NCBI GenBank assembly: GCA_017881285.1
Contig: JADGRD010000149.1
Coordinates: forward strand, 1-7,680
Direction: 5' to 3'
Length of the DNA stretch: 7,680 nt
DNA from: Pseudomonadota bacterium
GTDB lineage: Bacteria > Myxococcota_A > Polyangia > Fen-1088
Translations under genes and position numbers: made by a program
Part shown: piece after piece, positions 1 through 5,842 of the stretch
Layout: each line of letters begins with the position of its first letter
How positions within the stretch are numbered: the first letter of the stretch is position 1
Notes under the pieces: model-generated
Told to the model about the DNA's origin: nothing
Seen by the model: only the letters and a program-made list of their open reading frames with translations
Database searches by the model: none

Positions 1-75
1 CCGGTCGGCCTGCCCCTCGTGGAGGGCAGTGACATGTACCTCGCTTGGCTGCGCGAAAGTACCCGACCGGGTTAG
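1..75 (+). CDS. 3' end of an unidentified plus-strand gene
   Basis: Frame 1 is open from the window edge to a TAG at 73-75 and gives 24 residues containing the stretch LVEGSDMYLAWLRE. It would be the C-terminal tail of a protein whose body lies outside the window. It ends 9 bp before the stop codon of the minus-strand kinase, so the two genes would converge. Frame 3 is closed at once. Frame 2 is also open but gives a less protein-like, Cys-rich string. I do not recognise the family from so short a tail, and the call rests only on the open frame and the compact spacing. Confidence 0.4.
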   Translation, partial: PVGLPLVEGSDMYLAWLRESTRPG

Positions 76-84
76 GGGCTGTAC

Positions 85-2412
85 CTAGTCGAGCACGAGG
101 GCGTCGAAATCGGTCAGGAGCTTGCGGCAAGCGTCGTAGACATCGGCGTCGCCGATCCGGGCTCCCGTCTTGGGGCGCGCGAGCGCAAGCAACTCCTGGG
201 CGGCGCGCATGAAATCGTCGGCGCCGCGGATGCTGCCAATGCCTTGGTTACCCCCGCGCACGTAGTCTTCCAGCGCTTGCACGTGCGCCTCCAGCTTGGC
301 CGCCTGTGCCTCGCCACCCCACCCGTTCGCCGAGCTGCTTCTACGGGCGCGGACCCACGCCGCCGCCGCCAGCGCCACCCTGCGCAGGTGCCAGGCCGCC
401 TTCTTGCCCTCGTCCTGGCCTATGCGAGCCAGCTCCTGCATCTGCCAGAACGTGCGCTCGGCGATGAGCTCGGCGCGAAACCGGCTGGTCATCCGGCCCA
501 AGGTTTCCGGCTTCTCCCCGCCGTGCGCGGCCGCCACGTAGGCTTCGGCGGCGGGCCGCAGCGCGAGAAACCTGGGCTCCTTGGGCGCGGCCCCCTCGAT
601 CAGGCGCTGGCAGGGCGCAAATTCTTCCCCGAGCGCGGCGCCACGGTTGCCGGCCTTCCTGGCCGCGGCGTTTGCCTCCGCGGTCACGGCCAGGCATGCG
701 GCATAGCGGCCGAGCTGGGCGAAGGCCCGGACGATCTCCTCGGCCGGCCGCGGCTTCTCCGGGTAGTCCACGGCCAACTCGGCCGGCAGCGGCGGCGGAT
801 CCGAGGACGACGGCGCGGGCAAGGTGTGGCCCAAGCGAACCACCAACTCCATGCCCGCGGACGCGGTGAAGGTGAAGGTCCTGGTCAAGTGGCCGGGAGC
901 CGCCACTTTCAGCGAATGCGCGCGGGGCGGCCCCGAGTCGAGCGGCAATTCACGCGCGCTGACCGGGACGTGGTCGACGGTGACGTTGGCGTTCTCGGGA
1001 GAGATACGCAGAAAGAATCGCTGCATCTCCTCGCGTGGCGGGGGCGGCGCCGGACTGGCGGCTTCCCGCCGGTGGCCGCGAAGCGCGAAGATGAGGGCCA
1101 CCGCCACGACCGGCACGCCGGCCAGCAGTGCCAACCAGGGAAAACCGCGCCGAGCCCGCCGGCGCGCCGCCAGCACGGCGCCCTTGTCGCGCGCCAGTGC
1201 CCGCGCCCGCAGCGACATGTCGAGCCTGAGCGGCGCGGGCTCGGCTGTCTGACGGGGCGGCGAAGGCGGTCGCGCGACCAGCCGATCGTTCCCGTCGCGG
1301 TCCAGCGCGGGCGCACTTCCGGTTTCCGGTATAGCCGCGAAGGGGTTTGCGCGTGGGCCAGCGTTCGCTCCCACCGCTGGGGCATCGACCATGGTGTTCG
1401 GCTCCAAGGCGAAGGAATCCGGCAAGGCCGAAGCAGACACCGACGCGGGAGCGGTCTCCACGGCGCACCTCGAGATCAACTCGCGCATGGCCGCCGCGGT
1501 GGCGAACCGCTTCCGCACATCGCGTTCGAGAGCGCGCACGATGGCGGATTCCAAGGCGGCAGGGATCTCCGGGCGCACGGCGCACGGCCGGGGATAGTCG
1601 CCCGCCAGGATGTCACGCAGGAGCCGTGGGACATCATCGCCTGCGAAGGGCGTGCCCCCACACAGCATCTGGTAGAGAATCACGCCCGCCGAATAGATGT
1701 CGGTGCGATGATCGATGGCCTCGGCCGGGCCTCGGATCTGCTCGGGCGACATATAGAGCGGGTTTGCCAGCACCACGCCCGCCGCGCTCGCGGCGAGTTT
1801 CGCCGCCGGCCGCGGCGCCTGCGGCCCGCTTACCTTGGGGATGCCGAAGTCGATGAGCTTGATGAGATTTGGCCGCTCCTTGCCGCTGCCGACGAAGATG
1901 CTCTCGGGTGTGAGGCCGCGGTGAACGATGCCGTGCTGGTGCGCGGCCGAGAGCCCGCCGAGCACCTGGCTCATCACATCAACGGCGAGCGGTACGGGCA
2001 AACGTAGCGACTGCTTAAGCCAGGCGGACAGCGGCACCCCATCGAGCAACTCCGTTGCCAGAAAAAGCAGGCCGCGTTGGCTGCGCCCGCTATCGAAGAC
2101 CGCAATGATGTGCGGATTGCCGATGCCACCCGCCGCGCGCGCCTCGCGCTGGCAGCGCGCCGCGAGTTGACTGTCGCCGCTCGTGGCCTCGAACAAGGTC
2201 TTGACCGCAACCCGGCGGCCGAGGCTGGTGGCCATCGCCTCGTAGACCACGCCCGTGGCCTCGCGCCGAACCTCCCGCACGATCTGGTACTTGCCGTCCA
2301 AGGTCTCCCCGATGGCCGGCGCCAGGGGGCAAACCTCCATCATCGGCTCGCCTGTCGCGGCCGAAACGCTCACCTCCCGCGGATGCTGGCTACCGCAATA
2401 GGGACAGGACAC
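85..2412 (-). CDS. Membrane-anchored Ser/Thr kinase-like protein, probable pseudokinase
   Basis: About 775 residues, numbered here from a GTG at 2412. Residues 1-30 hold a Cys leader (CPYCGS) like the zinc-ribbon leaders of myxobacterial kinases. Residues 42-315 are a Hanks-type kinase fold with the VAVK lysine (K71), an alpha-C Glu (E90), DFG (188-190), SPE (222-224) and DIYSAG. The catalytic loop reads HRGLTPES where active kinases have HRDLKPEN, and the glycine loop has lost its first two glycines (R49, E51, then G54). A Pro/Ala-rich linker leads to one membrane helix (about 424-444), a PEGA-like beta domain (465-527) with the VTVDHVPVS and APGHLTRTF patterns, a Pro-rich hinge, and an unassigned helical C-terminal domain (about 556-775). 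The kinase part should be cytoplasmic and the rest periplasmic. A TTG at 2484 would add 24 residues. GTG is preferred because it sits just before the Cys leader and leaves room for a divergent promoter. Neither start has a clear Shine-Dalgarno. Inferred role: signalling scaffold or regulator, not a phosphotransferase. Confidence 0.9.
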   Translation of the reverse strand: MSCPYCGSQHPREVSVSAATGEPMMEVCPLAPAIGETLDGKYQIVREVRREATGVVYEAMATSLGRRVAVKTLFEATSGDSQLAARCQREARAAGGIGNPHIIAVFDSGRSQRGLLFLATELLDGVPLSAWLKQSLRLPVPLAVDVMSQVLGGLSAAHQHGIVHRGLTPESIFVGSGKERPNLIKLIDFGIPKVSGPQAPRPAAKLAASAAGVVLANPLYMSPEQIRGPAEAIDHRTDIYSAGVILYQMLCGGTPFAGDDVPRLLRDILAGDYPRPCAVRPEIPAALESAIVRALERDVRKRFATAAAMRELISRCAVETAPASVSASALPDSFALEPNTMVDAPAVGANAGPRANPFAAIPETGSAPALDRDGNDRLVARPPSPPRQTAEPAPLRLDMSLRARALARDKGAVLAARRRARRGFPWLALLAGVPVVAVALIFALRGHRREAASPAPPPPREEMQRFFLRISPENANVTVDHVPVSARELPLDSGPPRAHSLKVAAPGHLTRTFTFTASAGMELVVRLGHTLPAPSSSDPPPLPAELAVDYPEKPRPAEEIVRAFAQLGRYAACLAVTAEANAAARKAGNRGAALGEEFAPCQRLIEGAAPKEPRFLALRPAAEAYVAAAHGGEKPETLGRMTSRFRAELIAERTFWQMQELARIGQDEGKKAAWHLRRVALAAAAWVRARRSSSANGWGGEAQAAKLEAHVQALEDYVRGGNQGIGSIRGADDFMRAAQELLALARPKTGARIGDADVYDACRKLLTDFDALVLD
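1900..1923 (-). other. Degenerate kinase catalytic loop (HRGLTPES)
   Basis: These eight codons encode the loop that in active Hanks kinases reads H-R-D-L-K-P-E-N. Three functional positions differ: the proton-accepting Asp is Gly (GGC), the phosphate-contacting Lys is Thr (ACA), and the metal-binding Asn is Ser (AGC). The His-Arg, Leu, Pro and Glu framework is kept. Several independent base changes are needed, so one sequencing error cannot explain it. Confidence 0.9.
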
Positions 2413-2501
2413 CGAATCAGGATAGCAGCACGCCAACGGGGTTCGGGGTAGAAAACTCCCGAGCACGACCGGCAAGACAGCCAAGACAGCGGATCAGACA
2501 C
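2413..2501. promoter_or_regulatory. Divergent intergenic region between the kinase and DUF2127 genes
   Basis: If the kinase starts at the GTG at 2412, these 89 bp lie between two divergently transcribed genes and must hold both promoters. If the kinase starts at the TTG at 2484, only 17 bp would separate the starts, which is too little for two promoters. I see no convincing -35/-10 pair, operator palindrome or strong ribosome binding site here, so the assignment comes from gene orientation alone. Confidence 0.35.
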
Positions 2502-3002
2502 TTGCGCGAAACCGAACCTCTTCCCGACCACCGGCGCCCGGCCGGCCTGCGCGCCATCGCCGTCTACGAGGCCGCCAAGGGCTGTCTCGTGCTCCTCGCG
2601 GGTATGGGCCTGCTCGGGCTCATCCATCGCGACGTGCAGGAAGCCGGCGAAGAGCTCGTGCGCCACTTCCACTTGAGCCCATCCGCGCACTACCCACGCG
2701 TCTTCCTCGATCTGACCGCGAGGGTGACCGACGCCTGGTTGTGGGGGCTGGCTCTGGGATCGCTGCTCTATGCCTCGCTGCGTTTCGCCGAGGCTTTCGG
2801 CCTCTGGCATGACAAGCGCTGGGCCAAGTGGCTGGGCGCCGCGAGCGGCGCCATCTACGTGCCCTTCGAGTGGGTCGGCCTATTCGAGAAGGTCACCGCT
2901 CTGCGGTTCGCGTCGCTTGCCGTGAACCTGCTGGTCGTGGGCTACCTACTGAAGTCTCTGCGGCGCCGCCCCCAGGGCAACGAAGGTGGCGCCGATCCGT
3001 AG
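2502..3002 (+). CDS. DUF2127 family small integral membrane protein
   Basis: A 166-residue protein matching my recollection of the DUF2127 family in length and motif order. It has an N-terminal helix beginning AVYEAAKG (K26, G27), HRD after the first membrane segment (42-44), RFAEAFGLW (94-102), KRWAKW (105-110), VPFEW (120-124) and an Asn in the last helix (N142). Four membrane helices are likely at about 17-41, 79-101, 109-128 and 134-152, with a basic, cytoplasm-type tail. The function of the family is not known. The start is a TTG. No ATG or GTG lies upstream in frame, and the next ATG (codon 35) would cut the first helix. No strong Shine-Dalgarno is visible. It diverges from the kinase gene and converges on the secreted-repeat gene with a 6 bp gap, so it is probably monocistronic. 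Confidence 0.85.
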   Translation: MRETEPLPDHRRPAGLRAIAVYEAAKGCLVLLAGMGLLGLIHRDVQEAGEELVRHFHLSPSAHYPRVFLDLTARVTDAWLWGLALGSLLYASLRFAEAFGLWHDKRWAKWLGAASGAIYVPFEWVGLFEKVTALRFASLAVNLLVVGYLLKSLRRRPQGNEGGADP

Positions 3003-3008
3003 ATGGTT

Positions 3009-4130
3009 CTACTTCGCCCGTTTCCCGGCGGACGGACCGCAGGTGGTTTGGTCGCAGTAAGCGCCGGCCAGGGTGGCGCCCTCGTCGAGCAGCACCCAGT
3101 CATAGTGGATGAAGTAACCGGTCGCCTTGAATTCGGTCTTGATGATCAGACGACTGCCTGGCCGACAGACCTCGACGGTGACCTCGGGGGAACGCTCGAA
3201 TTCCTGGCTCACCTCGGCCACCTTGCAGGCCTTCCAGTCGACGATGAAGTTGTGCGGGTTCTGCTTGTCGCCCGTGTGATTGACGATGGAGTACTTCCGG
3301 CCCTTGAGCTTGGGCGGCGCGGGCGGCGGCGGCGGTTGGTTCGGGGCCCCGGCGGCACCGCAGGTGTACATCTGGCCCGGGTTCGCGCCCCCCCCGATGC
3401 ACTGGCCGGTCAGCACGTTCTTGTACGTGCAGCCGTTGGCCCAGCACACCGCCGTGTTGCCCGCGAAGTTCGCATCACACTTGCCGGGCTCGGGCACGGG
3501 CCCTGGCGATCCCGCCACGTCCCGCCCAGGGCAGTTGCCCACGCCCATCGGCTGCCAGCCGCCGCTCGCCGGCGCGGGCGCCCCGGCCGCCACGCAGGTA
3601 TACATCTGGCCAGGGTAGGGTCCGCCCGTGCACGCCGAGGTGACCACGCTCTTATACGTACAGCCACTCGCCCAGCACACCGCCGTGTTGCCCGCGAAGC
3701 TGGCGTTGCACTTGACTGGGTCCGGCTTGGCGCCAGCGCTGCCCGCCAAGTCCCGCCCCGGGCAATCGCCCGTGCCCACGAGTTGCCAGGTTCCACTGGG
3801 CGGGGGCGGTGGAGATGCAGGCGGTAGCACGGGGCCCGCCCCTGCGGCCGCCGCGCAGGTGTACATCTGGCCCGGATTCGCCCCGCCCGTGCATGCCGCC
3901 GTGGCCACGCTCTTGTAGGTGCAACCGGTGGACCAGCACACCGCCGTGTTGCCCGCGAAGCTCGCATCGCACTTGGCGGCCTCCGGCTTGGGACCGGGCG
4001 AGCCGGACACGTTCCGGTCCGGGCAATCACCCACACCGACCGGTTGCCAGGTACCCGCGCTGGCCACGCCCATGGGCAGCCACGCCGCTAGAGTCAGGAA
4101 GAGATGAAAGAGAGGACCGTGCTTTGCCAT
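3009..4130 (-). CDS. Secreted protein with three six-cysteine repeats and a C-terminal domain
   Basis: A 373-residue exported protein. Residues 1-25 form a Sec signal peptide with a hydrophobic core (LFHLFLTLAAWL) and an A-S-A cleavage site. Three modules follow at 28-92, 115-179 and 192-257. Each begins W-Q-x-(V/M)-G and ends GQMYTC, with six Cys spaced 18, 11, 5, 10 and 12 or 13 residues apart and a shared core FAGNTAVCW. The modules are joined by Ala/Pro-rich linkers, one with seven Pro in a row. After a third Pro-rich linker comes a different domain (about 275-373) rich in beta-type sequence, with four Cys (302, 322, 359, 364) and a basic end. Even Cys counts suggest periplasmic or extracellular disulfides. 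I do not recognise a named family. Binding to sugar or another surface ligand is only a guess. The ATG is clear. Upstream is a G-rich run in the ribosome-binding position but no textbook site. Confidence 0.85.
   Translation of the reverse strand: MAKHGPLFHLFLTLAAWLPMGVASAGTWQPVGVGDCPDRNVSGSPGPKPEAAKCDASFAGNTAVCWSTGCTYKSVATAACTGGANPGQMYTCAAAAGAGPVLPPASPPPPPSGTWQLVGTGDCPGRDLAGSAGAKPDPVKCNASFAGNTAVCWASGCTYKSVVTSACTGGPYPGQMYTCVAAGAPAPASGGWQPMGVGNCPGRDVAGSPGPVPEPGKCDANFAGNTAVCWANGCTYKNVLTGQCIGGGANPGQMYTCGAAGAPNQPPPPPAPPKLKGRKYSIVNHTGDKQNPHNFIVDWKACKVAEVSQEFERSPEVTVEVCRPGSRLIIKTEFKATGYFIHYDWVLLDEGATLAGAYCDQTTCGPSAGKRAK
3360..3557 (-). repeat. Six-Cys module, copy 3
   Basis: Residues 192-257 of the secreted repeat protein. 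Cys are at 200, 218, 229, 234, 244 and 257. It is one residue longer than the other two, with an extra Gly before ANPGQMYTC. It has NCPGRDVAGS, FAGNTAVCW and GCTYKNV. Confidence 0.9.
3594..3788 (-). repeat. Six-Cys module, copy 2
   Basis: Residues 115-179 of the secreted repeat protein. Cys are at 123, 141, 152, 157, 167 and 179, with spacing identical to copy 1. It carries DCPGRDLAGS, FAGNTAVCW, GCTYKSV and PYPGQMYTC. Confidence 0.9.
3855..4049 (-). repeat. Six-Cys module, copy 1
   Basis: Residues 28-92 of the secreted repeat protein. Cys are at 36, 54, 65, 70, 80 and 92. The 65-residue unit shows DCPDRN near the start, FAGNTAVCW in the middle and GCTYKSV followed by GANPGQMYTC at the end. 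Confidence 0.9.
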
Positions 4131-4228
4131 AAGGAAACCCCCGAAGATGTTGCCGCCATACTACCCCATGCCCGCGCCCTTGCGGTGAGGTGATCGGAGG
4201 GCCCCGGATTGAGCACAGAAAAGTGGAC
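4131..4228. promoter_or_regulatory. Divergent intergenic region upstream of the secreted-repeat gene and the truncated epimerase
   Basis: These 98 bp separate a minus-strand gene from plus-strand genes and should hold promoters for both. On the minus strand a TAGTAT hexamer (4158-4163) could be a -10 element, but no matching -35 is visible. On the plus strand the segment GATCGGAGGG (4192-4201) resembles a ribosome binding site but lies too far from the ATG at 4229. It does precede a possible in-frame GTG at 4223. No operator-like palindrome beyond a GGGCCC was noticed. Confidence 0.4.
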
Positions 4229-4339
4229 ATGATCCCAGGGAAGACGCTCCTGCTCACCGGTGGCGCGGGCACCTTTGGCAACGCCGTGCTACTCAAGCTC
4301 GACCCAACCCTCCAGCCAAGCCATGATGGTTCGGCATGA
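4229..4339 (+). pseudogene. N-terminal remnant of a CapD/FnlA-type nucleotide-sugar dehydratase/epimerase
   Basis: A 36-residue ORF (ATG 4229, TGA 4337-4339) whose first 27 residues contain KTLLLTGGAGTFGNAVL. This strongly resembles the start of polysaccharide-biosynthesis SDR enzymes such as UDP-GlcNAc 4,6-dehydratases, which typically begin GKTLLITGGTGSFGNAVL. It keeps the NAD-binding G-x-x-G-x-x-G of the first Rossmann turn. The intact family is about 300 residues or more, so nearly the whole enzyme is missing. After LKLDPT the residues no longer resemble the family, placing the break near 4305-4315. The frame stays open upstream (GTG at 4223 and 4190 are alternative starts). The TGA overlaps the transporter ATG as ATGA, so translation of this stub may feed the transporter start, which has no Shine-Dalgarno of its own. 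It cannot be catalytic. It could also have been kept as a leader peptide. Confidence 0.6.
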
Positions 4340-5778
4340 ACACGGGTCTGGTGCGGACCAACATTCCGGCGCGTCTCGACCGGTTGCCGTGGTCTTCCTG
4401 GCACTGGCGGGTACTGCTGGGGTTGGGCACGGTGTGGATTCTGGATGGGCTCGAAGTCACTATCGTCGGATCCCTTGGCGACCGGCTCACGCAGCCCGCC
4501 AGCGGCCTCGGGCTCACGGCCACCCAGGTCGGCGGCGCCGCTTCCGCCTATGTGACGGGCGCCGTGTTGGGCGCTGTCTTCTTCGGCTATCTCACGGATC
4601 GCCTGGGCCGCAAGCACATGTTCCTCGCGACGCTCATGCTCTACCTGGCCGCCACCGTGTCCACCTCGCTGGCCACTTCCGCCGCGTTCTTCTTCGTTTG
4701 CCGCTTTTTCACCGGCGCCGCCATCGGCGGTGAATATTCGGCCATCAACTCGGCCATCGACGAGCTCATCCCGGCCAGGGTGCGCGGCACCGTGGATCTC
4801 ATCGTCAACGGCTCCTTCTGGATTGGGGCCATGGCCGGCGCGGCCCTGTCGATCCTTCTGCTTGACCCGGCCCGCTTTGCTCCCAACCTCGGCTGGCGGC
4901 TCGCCTTCGCCCTCGGCGCCGTGCTCGGCGTCGCCATCGTGCTCGTCCGACGTCACGTGCCCGAGAGCCCGCGCTGGCTGTTTCTGCACGGCCGGCTCGC
5001 CGAGGCCGAGCGCATCGTCGGAACCATCGAAGCGCAAGTCGTCCGGGAAAAAGGCGCCTTGGCCGACGCCGACCACTTCATCATCGTGGAGCCGCCCAAG
5101 ACCGTGGGACCCGTGGTCCTGTCTCGCACCCTCCTGCGCACCTACCCCAGACGAACCGTGCTTGGCCTGTCGCTCTTCATCGGCCAGGCATTTCTCTACA
5201 ACGCGATCTTCTTCACCCAGGCCCTGGTGCTGAGCAAGTTCTTCGGGGTCAAGGACGCGCGCGTCGGGCTCTTCATCATTCCCCTCGCCCTCGGTAACTT
5301 CCTCGGCCCGCTGCTACTCGGCGCCCTCTTCGATCGCATCGGCCGCAAAGTCATGATCGCGGCCAGCTTTATCGCCGCCGGCGTGCTCCTCGTCGGTACC
5401 GGCGTGCTCTTTCAATGGGGACTGCTCAGCGCAACCACGTTGACCGTGGGCTGGGTGGTGATCTTCTTCTTCGCCTCGACCGCCGCCAGCGCAGCCTACC
5501 TGACGGTCTCGGAAATCTTCCCCATGGAGATCCGGGCCATGGCCATCGCCCTGTTCTACGCCGTGGGCACCGGCATCGGCGGCATCGCCGGCCCCCTCCT
5601 CTTCGGCCTCGCCATCGAGATCGGCACCGTCAAGGCCATCGCCAGCGGCTACTACCTGGGCGCCGTCCTGATGATCCTCGCCGGCCTCGTCGAATGCGTT
5701 CTCGGCGTCGAAGCGGCGCAAAAGCCACTCGAGGAGGTAGCACCCCCGCTGTCGGCGGTGACGGGAGAGGATTTCTAG
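4336..5778 (+). CDS. Major facilitator superfamily transporter, sugar-porter-like
   Basis: A full-length 480-residue inner-membrane carrier with about 12 hydrophobic helices and a hydrophilic central loop (about 216-270). Helix 1 carries an acidic LDGLEVT (D37, E40). The helix 2-3 loop has the MFS signature GYLTDRLGRK (84-93), repeated in the second half as FDRIGRK (332-338). Sugar-porter features are R123 in CRFFTG followed by GGEYSA, PESPRWL (209-215) after helix 6, and SEIFPMEIR (392-400) after helix 10. These support proton-coupled uptake or efflux of a small polar substrate such as a sugar or organic acid. The substrate cannot be read from the sequence. An in-frame TGA at 4324-4326 makes ATG 4336 the first possible ATG start. 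No Shine-Dalgarno is visible, but the start overlaps the upstream stub's stop (ATGA), suggesting translational coupling. It ends just before a strong hairpin. Confidence 0.9.
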   Translation: MNTGLVRTNIPARLDRLPWSSWHWRVLLGLGTVWILDGLEVTIVGSLGDRLTQPASGLGLTATQVGGAASAYVTGAVLGAVFFGYLTDRLGRKHMFLATLMLYLAATVSTSLATSAAFFFVCRFFTGAAIGGEYSAINSAIDELIPARVRGTVDLIVNGSFWIGAMAGAALSILLLDPARFAPNLGWRLAFALGAVLGVAIVLVRRHVPESPRWLFLHGRLAEAERIVGTIEAQVVREKGALADADHFIIVEPPKTVGPVVLSRTLLRTYPRRTVLGLSLFIGQAFLYNAIFFTQALVLSKFFGVKDARVGLFIIPLALGNFLGPLLLGALFDRIGRKVMIAASFIAAGVLLVGTGVLFQWGLLSATTLTVGWVVIFFFASTAASAAYLTVSEIFPMEIRAMAIALFYAVGTGIGGIAGPLLFGLAIEIGTVKAIASGYYLGAVLMILAGLVECVLGVEAAQKPLEEVAPPLSAVTGEDF

Positions 5779-5784
5779 CCAGAG

Positions 5785-5814
5785 ACCGGCGCCCACCCGT
5801 GGGTGAGCGCCGGT
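5785..5814. terminator. Bidirectional hairpin between convergent genes
   Basis: ACCGGCGC pairs with GCGCCGGT, followed by one C/A mismatch and then CACCC against GGGTG, closing on a tiny loop around GT. The 30-base hairpin begins 7 bp after the transporter stop and ends 28 bp before the stop of the convergent lipoprotein gene. Neither side has a U-run, so it may act as a non-canonical or bidirectional terminator, or as an mRNA-end stabiliser. Confidence 0.7.
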
Positions 5815-5842
5815 GGATCGCAATCTCTACGAGACGCCTGGG

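Noticed and set aside
1..70. Inverted pair CCGGTCGG (1-8) and CCGACCGG (63-70)
   Set aside because: The 54-base spacing, the location mostly inside a probable coding tail and the high GC make a chance match likely.
244..2007. A 587-codon plus-strand ORF antisense to the kinase
   Set aside because: Its product is Arg/Gly/His-rich low-complexity sequence with no domain, while the minus strand encodes a clear kinase fold. It is a GC-skew shadow.
4209..4230. Sequence around GCACAGAAAAGTGGACAT, faintly like an insertion-sequence terminus
   Set aside because: It begins at the suspected rearrangement and would fit an IS scar, but no matching inverted partner, target duplication or transposase fragment is visible in the window.
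4027..5076. A 349-codon minus-strand ORF opposite the transporter start
   Set aside because: It is compositionally biased (Gly, Glu, Asp, His), overlaps the real transporter and the start of the secreted-repeat gene, and shows no recognisable domain.
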